Shown here one piece after another: positions 45,589 through 54,225 of a stretch of 64,000 nt of DNA. The position numbers and the translations under genes are program-made. Position 1 is the first letter of the stretch. Each line of letters begins with the position of its first letter. Below the pieces are notes generated by a model. It was given only the letters and a program-made list of their open reading frames with translations. It was not told the origin of the DNA and made no database searches. The DNA comes from CBDCFT01 sp965216365 (GTDB taxonomy: Bacteria > Pseudomonadota > Gammaproteobacteria > Arenicellales > CBDCFT01): NCBI GenBank assembly GCA_965216365.1, contig CBDCFT010000015.1:1-64000 (forward strand). The letters run 5' to 3'.

Positions 45589-47772
45589 CTATCCCTTCAC
45601 ACGTTGAACGGATATCACCGTGTCCTCGTTTTGCAAATGCTCACTCAGCTTGGCAAGGTGCTCGGTATTTTTAACTTCGATGGTGAAGTTTATCGTTGCG
45701 TAATTACCATCGTGCTCCACCACGGACACGCTGTTGATGTTGGATTGCTCCTCGGCAATGATGGTCGCAAGCGCCGCTAGCACACCGGGTTTGTTATGGG
45801 TTTCCAGACGCAGATTTACCGGGTATCGTCCTTTTACTTCGTCGGCCCATTGAATATCGATCCAGTTTTCCAGGTTTTTTTCCAGTTCACCGAGGTTGGG
45901 ACAGTCCGTGGTATGCACCACAATACCTCGACCCTTGGAAAACAACCCTGCCACGGCATCGCCGGGAATGGGCCGGCAACACTTGGCATAGTTAATAGTT
46001 ACGCCTTCCGCTCCCTGAATGGCCAGTGGTTGTGCCTGATCGTCAAACTCCGTTTTGTGCTCCACATCAGGCGCCAATTGTTTAGCCACAATCAAAGCAT
46101 GACGTTTTCCCAAACCGATGTCGGCCAACAAATCGTTCCAATCATCGAGGTCTAAAGTCTTGAGAAAGGTGATTTTTTGTTCGGTTTTTAAACGACGTGG
46201 TTTAAATCCAATTTTTTTTAGCGCGCGATTAAGCAGCGTCTTACCCAGTTTAACCGAATCCTTGTATTGCTGATTCTTTAAATAGGTGCGAATTGCCGCA
46301 CGGGCTTTACTGGTAACCACATAGTTCAACCATGAGGGTGATGGTTGCGCGCTACGTGAAGTTAATGCTTCAACATGATCACCATTACGCACCCTGGCGT
46401 GTAACGGCACCATTTGCTTGTTAATGCGCGCGCCGATACAACGATTACCGATATCCGAGTGCACGGCATAAGCGAAGTCCAGTGCAGTTGCTCCGCGCGG
46501 CAGTTTTTTAATCTCACCGCGGGGTGTAAACACGTAAACCTGGTCGGGAAACAGATCGACTTTTAGATGTTCGAGAAATTCCGACGGCGTTCCCGCCTGC
46601 TTTTGTGTATCAAGTAAATCCAACAACCATTGTCGTGCAAGCAGACGCGGTTCCACGTTGGGTTTGTCGGATGATTTATACATCCAGTGAGAGGCGATGC
46701 CCGCCTCGGCGATACGGTGCATGGACACCGTGCGAATTTGCACTTCATGGGTCTGACCAAACGTGCCAAACACTATCGTGTGCAAAGACTGGTAGCCATT
46801 CGCTTTGGGTATGGCGATATAGTCTTTAAACTTGCCTGGAATGGGTTTAAATAAATTATGCACTAGCCCAAGCGCGCGATAACATTCATCAACCGTGTCT
46901 ACAATCACACGCACGGCGTAAATATCCTGTACCTCGTCGAGCTGCAAGCGTTTGCTACGCATTTTGCGATACACACTATAAGTATTCTTTTTCCGGCCGC
47001 TGACCTCCGCTTTTAAACCTTTTTGTTCAAGCTCCTTCGTGATAACGGCACAAACTTTTTTCAGCACACTGCGCCGGTTACCCTGGCGCCGGCTTAATGC
47101 TTTTGAAATCGCGTCATATCGTTTTGGATAGAGGTATTTGAAACTCAGGTCTTCGAGCTGACTGCCCCATTTGTGCATGCCAAGACGTTTTGCAATGGGT
47201 GCGTAAATATCCAGCGTTTGCCGCGAAATACGGCGTTGTTTTCTCGCCGGCAGATGCTCCAGTGTATCCATATTGTGTAAACGATCAGCCAGTTTGATCA
47301 TGACCACACGAATGTCGTTCGACATGGCGAGCAACATTTTGCGAAAGTTTTCCGCTTCCGCTTCTTCCTTGGATTCAAATTCGATCTGATCGATCTTGCT
47401 GACACCGTCGACCAGATAGGCGACGTCTTCGCCAAATTGTTCGGCCAGAACTTCCCGCGCCGTGGGCGTGTCCTCTATGACATCATGCAGAATCGCCGCC
47501 ATGATACTGCGGCTGTCCAGCCGCATGTCCGCGAGAATGCGCGCGACAGCGATAGGGTGTTGGATGTAGGCTTCACCGCTGCTGCGCACCTGGCCTTCAT
47601 GCGCGTCCGCGCCGTATTGATAGGCGCGGTAAATATCGGCGACAGCGGATTCATCGAGGTACTCGCTGAGTACCTCGCATAATTCAGATATCAGTGTCCG
47701 GCACTCGGCATCGCCAGCCGGCTCGGTTGCGAAATTACTCTGTAGAGTCCTCCGCAGGGCTCGTATCGCCAT
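45589..47772 (-). CDS. spoT: Bifunctional (p)ppGpp synthetase/hydrolase
   Basis: A 727-residue Rel/Spo protein. The HD hydrolase domain has HPIAVARILA, ILHDVIEDT (the His-Asp pair) and KLADRLHNM. The synthetase domain has FKDYIAIPKANGYQSLHT. TGS (VFTPRGEIKKLPRGATALDF), a Cys/His region (YAKCCRPIPGD) and a C-terminal ACT domain complete it. The first 20 codons overlap the end of rpoZ by 38 bases and have no clear counterpart in the family, so the true start may be a little downstream. Confidence 0.96.
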   Translation of the reverse strand: MAIRALRRTLQSNFATEPAGDAECRTLISELCEVLSEYLDESAVADIYRAYQYGADAHEGQVRSSGEAYIQHPIAVARILADMRLDSRSIMAAILHDVIEDTPTAREVLAEQFGEDVAYLVDGVSKIDQIEFESKEEAEAENFRKMLLAMSNDIRVVMIKLADRLHNMDTLEHLPARKQRRISRQTLDIYAPIAKRLGMHKWGSQLEDLSFKYLYPKRYDAISKALSRRQGNRRSVLKKVCAVITKELEQKGLKAEVSGRKKNTYSVYRKMRSKRLQLDEVQDIYAVRVIVDTVDECYRALGLVHNLFKPIPGKFKDYIAIPKANGYQSLHTIVFGTFGQTHEVQIRTVSMHRIAEAGIASHWMYKSSDKPNVEPRLLARQWLLDLLDTQKQAGTPSEFLEHLKVDLFPDQVYVFTPRGEIKKLPRGATALDFAYAVHSDIGNRCIGARINKQMVPLHARVRNGDHVEALTSRSAQPSPSWLNYVVTSKARAAIRTYLKNQQYKDSVKLGKTLLNRALKKIGFKPRRLKTEQKITFLKTLDLDDWNDLLADIGLGKRHALIVAKQLAPDVEHKTEFDDQAQPLAIQGAEGVTINYAKCCRPIPGDAVAGLFSKGRGIVVHTTDCPNLGELEKNLENWIDIQWADEVKGRYPVNLRLETHNKPGVLAALATIIAEEQSNINSVSVVEHDGNYATINFTIEVKNTEHLAKLSEHLQNEDTVISVQRVKG

Positions 47773-48259
47773 CCGGCTTGAGTTCCTCTTTAAGTGCCGC
47801 GTCTAGTGCCGCGCTGAAATCTTCTATCGACATATCCGCCGTCAATTCTTCGGCTGCATCAGCCTCTTTATCGGGTGTCTCGTTAGTCTGCTCAGCACTT
47901 GCCGCTTCATCGGATTCAGCAGCCGCGACCGGCGTTGACGCATCGGCATCTTCGTTAGCGGAATCGGCAGCCAGCCCGGTATCGCTGCCCATATCGAAGC
48001 TGATATCTGCGTCTCCAGCCAACTCGGTGAATTCTTCGCCAAAATCCAGTACCGGTGTATCCGGCTCATCCAGAATCTCGTTGGTTACCAGACCCTCGGC
48101 GATTTCACGCAGTGCGATCACCGTTGGCTTATCCTTGTCATAAGTGACCATAGGCTCGGCGCCCAGGGCGATTTGACGCGCCCGTTTGGTGGCCACCAAC
48201 ACCAACTCGAAACGGTTTTCAACATTATCGAGACAATCTTCTACAGTAATACGTGCCAT
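47735..48259 (-). CDS. rpoZ: RNA polymerase omega subunit with long acidic C-terminal extension
   Basis: Residues 1-75 are a normal omega (MARITVEDCLDNVENRFELV, KPTVIALREIAEGLV). The gene then runs to 174 residues, about twice the usual length, with a very acidic, Ala/Ser/Asp/Glu-rich tail ending in a helical-looking segment (SIEDFSAALDAALKEELKP). The end overlaps spoT by 38 bases. The operon gmk-rpoZ-spoT is standard; the tail is not. Confidence 0.93.
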   Translation of the reverse strand: MARITVEDCLDNVENRFELVLVATKRARQIALGAEPMVTYDKDKPTVIALREIAEGLVTNEILDEPDTPVLDFGEEFTELAGDADISFDMGSDTGLAADSANEDADASTPVAAAESDEAASAEQTNETPDKEADAAEELTADMSIEDFSAALDAALKEELKPDGDTSPAEDSTE

Positions 48260-48345
48260 TAGCTTTCTCTTAAAACCCTGTGTATTTGTTGAAAGTGCAC
48301 CTTGCTCTGGAACGAATCAAGGCAAGTTATTGATTCTATTATAAG

Positions 48346-48972
48346 TCAGTTGACGGCGTTTTCGTATCGGCCAGCGGCAATTAAAGCGCAAACATCGACA
48401 TTCCTCGCCCGCACATCCCCGATTCTGCCGTCCACATAGGCCTTGATGTCGTCCAAAGCGGCATCAAAATCGTCGTTTTCAACAATATAGTCATACTCAT
48501 CGCCGTGTTTCATCTGTTCCACCGCATCGCGCATGCGTCGCTGTATCACCGCATCGGCGTCCTGGCGCCGGTTGCGCAATCGTGCTTCGAGCGCTTCCAG
48601 TGACGGCGGCACGATAAAAATACTTAACGCCTGAGGCATTCTCTCGCGCACCTTACGCGCGCCCTGCCAGTCAATATCCAACACGACCAATTTGCCGCTG
48701 TCGATAGCCTGCACAACCGGTGCGCGGGCAGTGCCGTACCAATGATCGAACACCGGCGCACACTCCAAAAAGGCATCGTCCTCAATCATACTTTTGAATT
48801 CCCTGTCACTGACAAAGTGGTAATCTCTGCCGTCTTCCTCGCCCGGTCGCATGGCGCGCGTGGTATGCGACACCGATAACATCGCATTCGTCCGATCTCG
48901 CACCAGGGCTTTGGCCAGACTGGTTTTGCCGCCGCCAGATGGAGCGGACAGGATTAACAAATTAACTTTCAT
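48346..48972 (-). CDS. gmk: Guanylate kinase
   Basis: A 208-residue GMP kinase with P-loop LSAPSGGGKTSLAKAL, the GMP-binding stretch SHTTRAMRPGEEDGRDYHFV and DIDWQGARKVRE. Its neighbours rpoZ and spoT are in the expected order and strand. The length is typical. Confidence 0.97.
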   Translation of the reverse strand: MKVNLLILSAPSGGGKTSLAKALVRDRTNAMLSVSHTTRAMRPGEEDGRDYHFVSDREFKSMIEDDAFLECAPVFDHWYGTARAPVVQAIDSGKLVVLDIDWQGARKVRERMPQALSIFIVPPSLEALEARLRNRRQDADAVIQRRMRDAVEQMKHGDEYDYIVENDDFDAALDDIKAYVDGRIGDVRARNVDVCALIAAGRYENAVN

Positions 48973-49134
48973 TTAAAAGGCTAGAACGATTCTCAGAATC
49001 AATTTCAAAATAGGCGAGCGATGTTGAGACGAGGCGAAAATGGTCGAAAAAGCGGAGTGTACACGTTAGTACATGAGCATTTTGAGATCATTTTTAACGA
49101 AGTATCGGCGAGCGCAGGCATTTTGAAATTGGTT

Positions 49135-50001
49135 CTACTCGATGTTTTGAATCTGCTCGCGCATCTGATCAATAGCAACCTTCAATTCTACCGACGCGTT
49201 GGTCACGCGTTGATCTGCGGCTTTGGCACCCAGCGTATTGGCCTCACGATTCAATTCCTGCATCAGAAAATCCAGCCGCCTGCCACTCGGTTCGGACTTT
49301 TTCAACACCCGCCGTACTTCATCGATATGCACAACAAGCCGGTCAATTTCTTCGCTGATATCGGATTTGTTCAACAATAAAACCAACTCCTGCTCCAACC
49401 GGTTCGCATCGACGATTTCACGAATCTCCGCGACGCGTTCCTCCAGCCGCGTTCGAATCACATCGTTTATGTCCTGCAATTCCGATCTCAGTTTCTCTAC
49501 AATTTGGCGACAGGTATCGAGACGGCTGACAATCAACTCATCCAGGCACCCGCCCTCACGTTGACGCGTCGCCACCATATCCGCCAACACGGTTTGCAAT
49601 AAATTCTTTATCGCGGCCGCAAGACTTTCCATATCCTGTTCCGGCGCTTCGACAACACCGGGCCAATTCAACACATCAATGGTGCGCAATGGTTCAATGT
49701 CAGCACCGTGAGTATTGACTTGCTTCGCTAGACCATACAATCGTTGTACCACCTGGTCGTTAATGCTGACGGAATCCGTATCCGTATGCGCCGATTTGAT
49801 GCGTAACATGCCGTCTATACGGCCACGTTTCATGTTTTTACCGATCTTCTGACGAAAATCCTGCTCCAGATGGCGTACTTCTTCCGGTATTTTGAGATTG
49901 ATCTCAAAGTAACGATGATTAACCGAGCGCAGTTCCCAGGTCAATTCACCCCACTCGGTTTGCGCCTGATGCCGCGCAAAAGCCGTCATGCTGTGTGTCA
50001 T
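49135..50001 (-). CDS. yicC: YicC family endoribonuclease
   Basis: A 288-residue protein with the family start MTAFARHQAQTEWGELTWELRSVNHRYFE, KIGKNMKRGRIDGML and the C-terminal DFLMQELNREANTLGAKAAD. YicC proteins have been shown to act as endoribonucleases. It precedes gmk on the same strand after a 160-base spacer that contains a repeat-like sequence. Confidence 0.93.
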   Translation of the reverse strand: MTHSMTAFARHQAQTEWGELTWELRSVNHRYFEINLKIPEEVRHLEQDFRQKIGKNMKRGRIDGMLRIKSAHTDTDSVSINDQVVQRLYGLAKQVNTHGADIEPLRTIDVLNWPGVVEAPEQDMESLAAAIKNLLQTVLADMVATRQREGGCLDELIVSRLDTCRQIVEKLRSELQDINDVIRTRLEERVAEIREIVDANRLEQELVLLLNKSDISEEIDRLVVHIDEVRRVLKKSEPSGRRLDFLMQELNREANTLGAKAADQRVTNASVELKVAIDQMREQIQNIE

Positions 50002-50147
50002 AGTGTGTGAAAAACAGGCAGGTTGATTACAAAACGAATGCCTAATGGTAAAGGGTTAGACGCCGGTTATCAAAATACTTTCGCACCCGTTGCAACCACA
50101 AAGATTGAATTCGGTCTAAAATAACCCAAAAGAAGGAGGACAAGAGA

Positions 50148-51173
50148 ATGAAACAGCGTTACGTCATGCCATACGCAAAGCGATGGAAAGGGGTGGTATT
50201 TTTATTACTGTGCACCGTGCTTTCCAGCGCGCGAGCCGAACTCAGCGCTGAAGACGTGATGCAGGCCGTAGTGGGCATCGAATCCCAGGTTCCAGCGGAC
50301 GCGCGCACCGCGACCATTCTGGGTACACAACGTTCCGGCAGTGGCGTTGTGATCGGGCCGGACAACCTGATACTCACCATTGGTTATCTGATCATGGAAT
50401 CCCTGGAAGTGAGTGTTATCGACAGCGACGGTAACGAAATACCGGCTAAGGTTGTCGCCTATCACAATGAATCGGGTTTCGGCTTGCTGCGCACCGAACG
50501 GTCGTTGAACATCGCGCCGATACCTCTGGGTGATTCGCGCATGCTCGCTACCGACGATCCGGTGTTGGTGTTGAGTCGCTCCCATGGACGCCCGGTAACG
50601 CCGGCGCGTATTGCCTCGCGCAGGGTTTTTGCCGGCAGTTGGGAGTATTTGTTAGAGAATGCCATTTTTACAGCGCCGGACCACCCGGTTTTTGGTGGCG
50701 CTGCTCTGGTCGATGCACAGGGCCAATTGGTTGGCATCGGTTCGCTGGCAGTGCCGGATGCGCGCATCGATGGCGTCCCCGATACCCGTGGCAATATGTT
50801 CGTCCCCGTGGAGGAGCTTGAAGACATTTTTGACGATCTGGTGAACACCGGACGTTCTAGCAAACCTTCGCGACCCTGGTTGGGGGTTTATCCCGACACA
50901 TTTCGCGGCCACTTGTTCGTAACACGCCTGGCTGATGAAGGCCCGGCGCAACAGGTTGACATTCAGCCCAATGATATTATCGTGAGCGTTGCAGGTGAAC
51001 CGGTTTACGATATGGCGGATTATTTCCGCAAGGTGTGGGCGCAGGGCGATGCCGGCACCGAAATCCGCATGAGTGTTTTACGCCAGGGCAAAGTGCATGA
51101 AGTGGTTATTGAATCCATCGACCGTTACGACTGGCTGAAACTGAAACCTTCAGCGACACTTGCCTTTTTCTAA
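50148..51173 (+). CDS. HtrA/DegP-like protein with PDZ domain, catalytic triad lost
   Basis: A 341-residue protein with a good Shine-Dalgarno sequence (AAGGAGG), a signal peptide (residues 1-30), a trypsin-like domain (about 35-235) and a C-terminal PDZ domain (LGVYPDTFRGHLFVTRLADE, then IQPNDIIVSVAGEPV). At the places of the HtrA triad the sequence has ILTIGYLI instead of a His motif, GFGLL instead of DLAVL, and VFGGAALVD instead of GNSGGP (Phe182 for Ser). It is predicted to be inactive as a protease, so a chaperone-like or scaffold role in the periplasm is more likely. Confidence 0.85.
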   Translation: MKQRYVMPYAKRWKGVVFLLLCTVLSSARAELSAEDVMQAVVGIESQVPADARTATILGTQRSGSGVVIGPDNLILTIGYLIMESLEVSVIDSDGNEIPAKVVAYHNESGFGLLRTERSLNIAPIPLGDSRMLATDDPVLVLSRSHGRPVTPARIASRRVFAGSWEYLLENAIFTAPDHPVFGGAALVDAQGQLVGIGSLAVPDARIDGVPDTRGNMFVPVEELEDIFDDLVNTGRSSKPSRPWLGVYPDTFRGHLFVTRLADEGPAQQVDIQPNDIIVSVAGEPVYDMADYFRKVWAQGDAGTEIRMSVLRQGKVHEVVIESIDRYDWLKLKPSATLAFF

Positions 51174-51185
51174 TTAGTTGTTTCA

Positions 51186-51455
51186 ATGGATGCGAGTAGC
51201 CAAACCGCGGCGACTGCCGCGGTTGATAAAATCATTGATCTGCGCGGGCTGGAATGTCCCCTGCCGGTGATCAAAACCAAGCTCGCGTTGAAGGAATTGA
51301 CGGAGGGGCAGATTTTACAGGTCGCGACGACCGACCCGATGTCCGTGGTCGACTTGCGTGTGTTTTGCATGCGCAGCGGTAACGAATTACTCGATTGGCA
51401 TGAAAAGGATGATGAATTCGAGTTTTTAATTCGCCGTGCAAACAAAGAAACTTAA
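51186..51455 (+). CDS. tusA: TusA family sulfurtransferase
   Basis: An 89-residue protein with the TusA signature LRGLECPLPVIKTKLAL; Cys24 in CPxP carries the persulfide. TDPMSVVDLRVFC follows as in the family. It relays sulfur for tRNA thiolation or, through other partners, for molybdenum cofactor and sulfur metabolism. It is 12 bases after the HtrA-like gene, so probably cotranscribed. Confidence 0.9.
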   Translation: MDASSQTAATAAVDKIIDLRGLECPLPVIKTKLALKELTEGQILQVATTDPMSVVDLRVFCMRSGNELLDWHEKDDEFEFLIRRANKET

Positions 51456-51543
51456 ATACGAAACACATCGATACCAAACTGTTCAAGCACGTTGGCGGTG
51501 AAATTGTTAAACTCGCCGCCGTTCTGACTATCTAACACACCAT

Positions 51544-52263
51544 ATGATCCGACCCAACAATCGCGCGGTTGATGAGCTGCGTCCGGTAAGTATTCAACGG
51601 CAATTTACCAAACACGCCGAAGGTTCAGTGCTGGTTGCCTTTGGCGATACACAGGTTTTGTGTACCGCGAGCGTGGAGGAACGGGTACCGCCGTTTTTAC
51701 GCGATAAGGAACAAGGCTGGGTAACCGCGGAATACGGCATGTTGCCGCGCTCGACCAACACGCGCATGGCGCGTGAAGCCGCGCGCGGAAAACAATCCGG
51801 TCGCACCCAGGAAATTCAGCGTTTAATAGGCCGGTCGCTGCGCGCATGTGTGGATTTAAAAGCACTGGGCGAACGTTCGATTACCGTTGACTGCGATGTA
51901 CTACAGGCCGACGGCGGCACGCGCACGGCTTCCATTACCGGTGGTTTCGTTGCATTGGCCGATGCCATCAACATCCTGCTGGCTGCGGGGAAACTAAAAA
52001 CCAACCCGATAACAGGCAATATCGCGTCGGTGTCCGTCGGTGTGCTGGAAAATACGCCAATATTGGATCTTGAATATGTCGAAGACAGCAAAGCCGAGAC
52101 CGACATGAATGTGGTGATGAATGACGAGGGTAAATTTATCGAAGTGCAGGGCACCGCGGAGGGCGTGGCTTTCTCCCACGACGAAATGCTGACCATGCTG
52201 AACTATGCCGAACGCGGCATTGCCCAACTCGTTAAAATTCAGCAAAACGCGCTGGCGACCTGA
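51544..52263 (+). CDS. rph: Ribonuclease PH
   Basis: A 239-residue phosphorolytic 3'-exoribonuclease for tRNA ends. It has MIRPNNRAVDELRPV at the start, AEYGMLPRSTNTRMAREAARGKQSGRTQEI and CDVLQADGGTRTASITGG. Its stop overlaps the rdgB start by one base. The pairing rph-rdgB is common. Confidence 0.97.
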   Translation: MIRPNNRAVDELRPVSIQRQFTKHAEGSVLVAFGDTQVLCTASVEERVPPFLRDKEQGWVTAEYGMLPRSTNTRMAREAARGKQSGRTQEIQRLIGRSLRACVDLKALGERSITVDCDVLQADGGTRTASITGGFVALADAINILLAAGKLKTNPITGNIASVSVGVLENTPILDLEYVEDSKAETDMNVVMNDEGKFIEVQGTAEGVAFSHDEMLTMLNYAERGIAQLVKIQQNALAT

Positions 52264-52880
52264 TGACGACGAAACACCACGTCGTTGTTGCCAGCGGCAA
52301 TGCGGGCAAGTTAAAGGAGATTCAATCGCTGCTGTCGGTGAACGAGAAGACTAACGATTGGGGTTTTGTCGCGCAAAACGAATTGGGTATTGCCGACGCC
52401 GAAGAAACCGGTACTACATTTGTAGAAAACGCTATCATCAAGGCGCGTCATGCTGCACGTATTGCCGATTTACCGGCATTAGCGGATGACTCGGGAATCG
52501 AGGTCGATTTTCTCAATAGCCGGCCAGGAATTCATTCCGCACGTTATGCCGGAGAAGAAGCGAATGCCGTGAATAACGTGAACAAACTATTAAACGAATT
52601 AGCCGACGTGCCGGACGAACAACGCAGTGCACGTTTTCAATGTGTCATGGTTTATCTGCGTCATGCCGCTGATCCATCCCCTCTGATTAGCCAGGCGTGT
52701 TGGGAAGGGAGCATTTTGCGTGCACCACGCGGTAGCGACGGCTTTGGCTACGACCCGGTGTTTTACGTGCCGACGCATGATTGTTCAGCCGCGGAACTCG
52801 ACCCGGTGATCAAAAATGCGATCAGTCATCGTGGCAAAGCATTGTGCGATCTTGTACACCGGTTGCAAGCCGATACATGA
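52263..52880 (+). CDS. rdgB: XTP/dITP pyrophosphatase
   Basis: A 205-residue house-cleaning enzyme that removes dITP and XTP. Motifs are ASGNAGKLKEI, ETGTTFVENAIIKARHAA, LADDSGIEVDFL, PGIHSARYAG, DGFGYDPVFY and ISHRGKAL. Length typical. Confidence 0.96.
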   Translation: MTTKHHVVVASGNAGKLKEIQSLLSVNEKTNDWGFVAQNELGIADAEETGTTFVENAIIKARHAARIADLPALADDSGIEVDFLNSRPGIHSARYAGEEANAVNNVNKLLNELADVPDEQRSARFQCVMVYLRHAADPSPLISQACWEGSILRAPRGSDGFGYDPVFYVPTHDCSAAELDPVIKNAISHRGKALCDLVHRLQADT

Positions 52881-52893
52881 GTAATCGACCGCG

Positions 52894-52899
52894 TATAAT
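52894..52899 (+). promoter_or_regulatory. Candidate -10 box of gpmA
   Basis: TATAAT lies 55 bases before the gpmA start, in the only spacer of the rph-nudF run. No convincing -35 is at the right distance. Confidence 0.35.
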
Positions 52900-52954
52900 G
52901 CGACAGCGTAGTTGACCACGCCTAATCGATCCTCTTTATTAAACACTCAATAGT

Positions 52955-53695
52955 ATGAAACAAATTGTATTAATCAGACACGGCCAGAGTACTTGGAACC
53001 TGGAAAACCGGTTTACGGGTTGGGTTGATGTAGATTTATCCGAGCGTGGTATAAACGAAGCGCGAAGTGCAGGTCAGACGTTGCGCGATCAAGGCTATAC
53101 ATTTGATATAGCGTTAACTTCCATGCTCAAACGTTCGATCAAAACGCTGTGGTTAATCATGGAAGAGATGGATGCCATGTGGTTACCCGTCGATACAGAC
53201 TGGCGTTTGAATGAACGTCACTATGGCGCCTTACAGGGTTTGGATAAGAGTGAAACCACAAAAAAACATGGCGAAGAACAAGTGCTGCGCTGGCGGCGTG
53301 GTTATACGGTGCAGCCGCCGCCACTGGCCGAGGACGATCCGATGAATCCACGCAATGATGCGCGTTATGCCATGGTGAAAAACCCACCGGCAACCGAATC
53401 GCTGGCTGATACGCTGGTGCGCGTGGTGGATTACTGGAACGACACCGCGGTTCCGCTTTTAAAGCAGGATAAAAAACTGATAATCGTCGCCCACGGCAAC
53501 AGCCTGCGTGCGTTGATAAAACATCTGGACAATATTTCCGACGAAGAGATTATGGGATTGAATATCCCCACCGGTATTCCGCTGGTGTATGAATTCGATG
53601 ACTCGTTGAAAGCGGTAAATCATTTTTATCTGGCGGATGCCGACAAAGTGAATGCAGCTATCAACGAAGTCAGCAATCAAGCCAAAGCGAAATAG
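52955..53695 (+). CDS. gpmA: 2,3-bisphosphoglycerate-dependent phosphoglycerate mutase
   Basis: A 246-residue glycolytic enzyme. It has the catalytic RHG in LIRHGQSTWNLENRFTGWVD, LNERHYGALQGLDKSE with the proton-donor Glu, and IVAHGNSLRALIKHL with the second His. The full family length is present, and a Nudix gene follows after five bases. Confidence 0.97.
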   Translation: MKQIVLIRHGQSTWNLENRFTGWVDVDLSERGINEARSAGQTLRDQGYTFDIALTSMLKRSIKTLWLIMEEMDAMWLPVDTDWRLNERHYGALQGLDKSETTKKHGEEQVLRWRRGYTVQPPPLAEDDPMNPRNDARYAMVKNPPATESLADTLVRVVDYWNDTAVPLLKQDKKLIIVAHGNSLRALIKHLDNISDEEIMGLNIPTGIPLVYEFDDSLKAVNHFYLADADKVNAAINEVSNQAKAK

Positions 53696-53700
53696 ACCAG

Positions 53701-54225
53701 GTGAGCGAACAAACCCGTTGGCCGCTTTACCAGGGTGGTGTCGTCGATCTCGGCCTCGAGAACATTCAACTTCCCAGTGGCGAATGGATCAGTCTTGAAA
53801 TCGTACGCCATCCCGGCGGCGCGGCGGTCGCGGCGCTTAATGATAATGACGACGTGTGTTTATTGCGTCAGTTTCGCCATGCCGCCGGCGGCTGGATCTG
53901 GGAATTACCCGCCGGCAAGATCGATGATGATGAACAACCATTGCTGACGGCGCAACGCGAACTGAAGGAAGAAGCCGGTATCGAGGCAAATCAGTGGACG
54001 GCGTTAGGCTCCACGTTAACGTCACCCGGTTTTTGCGATGAGGAATTATTCTTATATCTGGCGCAGGATTTGACCATTGGAAATGCAACGCCCGAAGAAC
54101 ATGAGCTGATCGAGATTCACTGGAAGCCTTTCGATGAGGCCTTGCAACTGGTGACCGGCAATGAGATTCGCGACGCAAAAACCGTAATTACGTTGTTTCG
54201 CGCGTCGGCTTATCTGGGTCGTTAA
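53701..54225 (+). CDS. nudF: ADP-ribose pyrophosphatase (Nudix)
   Basis: A 174-residue Nudix hydrolase with GTG start. The upstream region WELPAGKIDDDE and the Nudix core with RELKEEAG fit ADP-ribose pyrophosphatases, which often sit near carbohydrate genes. The last 38 bases overlap the convergent SDR gene. Confidence 0.88.
   Translation: MSEQTRWPLYQGGVVDLGLENIQLPSGEWISLEIVRHPGGAAVAALNDNDDVCLLRQFRHAAGGWIWELPAGKIDDDEQPLLTAQRELKEEAGIEANQWTALGSTLTSPGFCDEELFLYLAQDLTIGNATPEEHELIEIHWKPFDEALQLVTGNEIRDAKTVITLFRASAYLGR

Noticed and set aside
47694..48143. 149-codon frame opposite rpoZ
   Set aside because: A mirror of the low-complexity Asp/Glu/Ala/Ser tail of omega in the antisense frame; no ribosome-binding site or family match.
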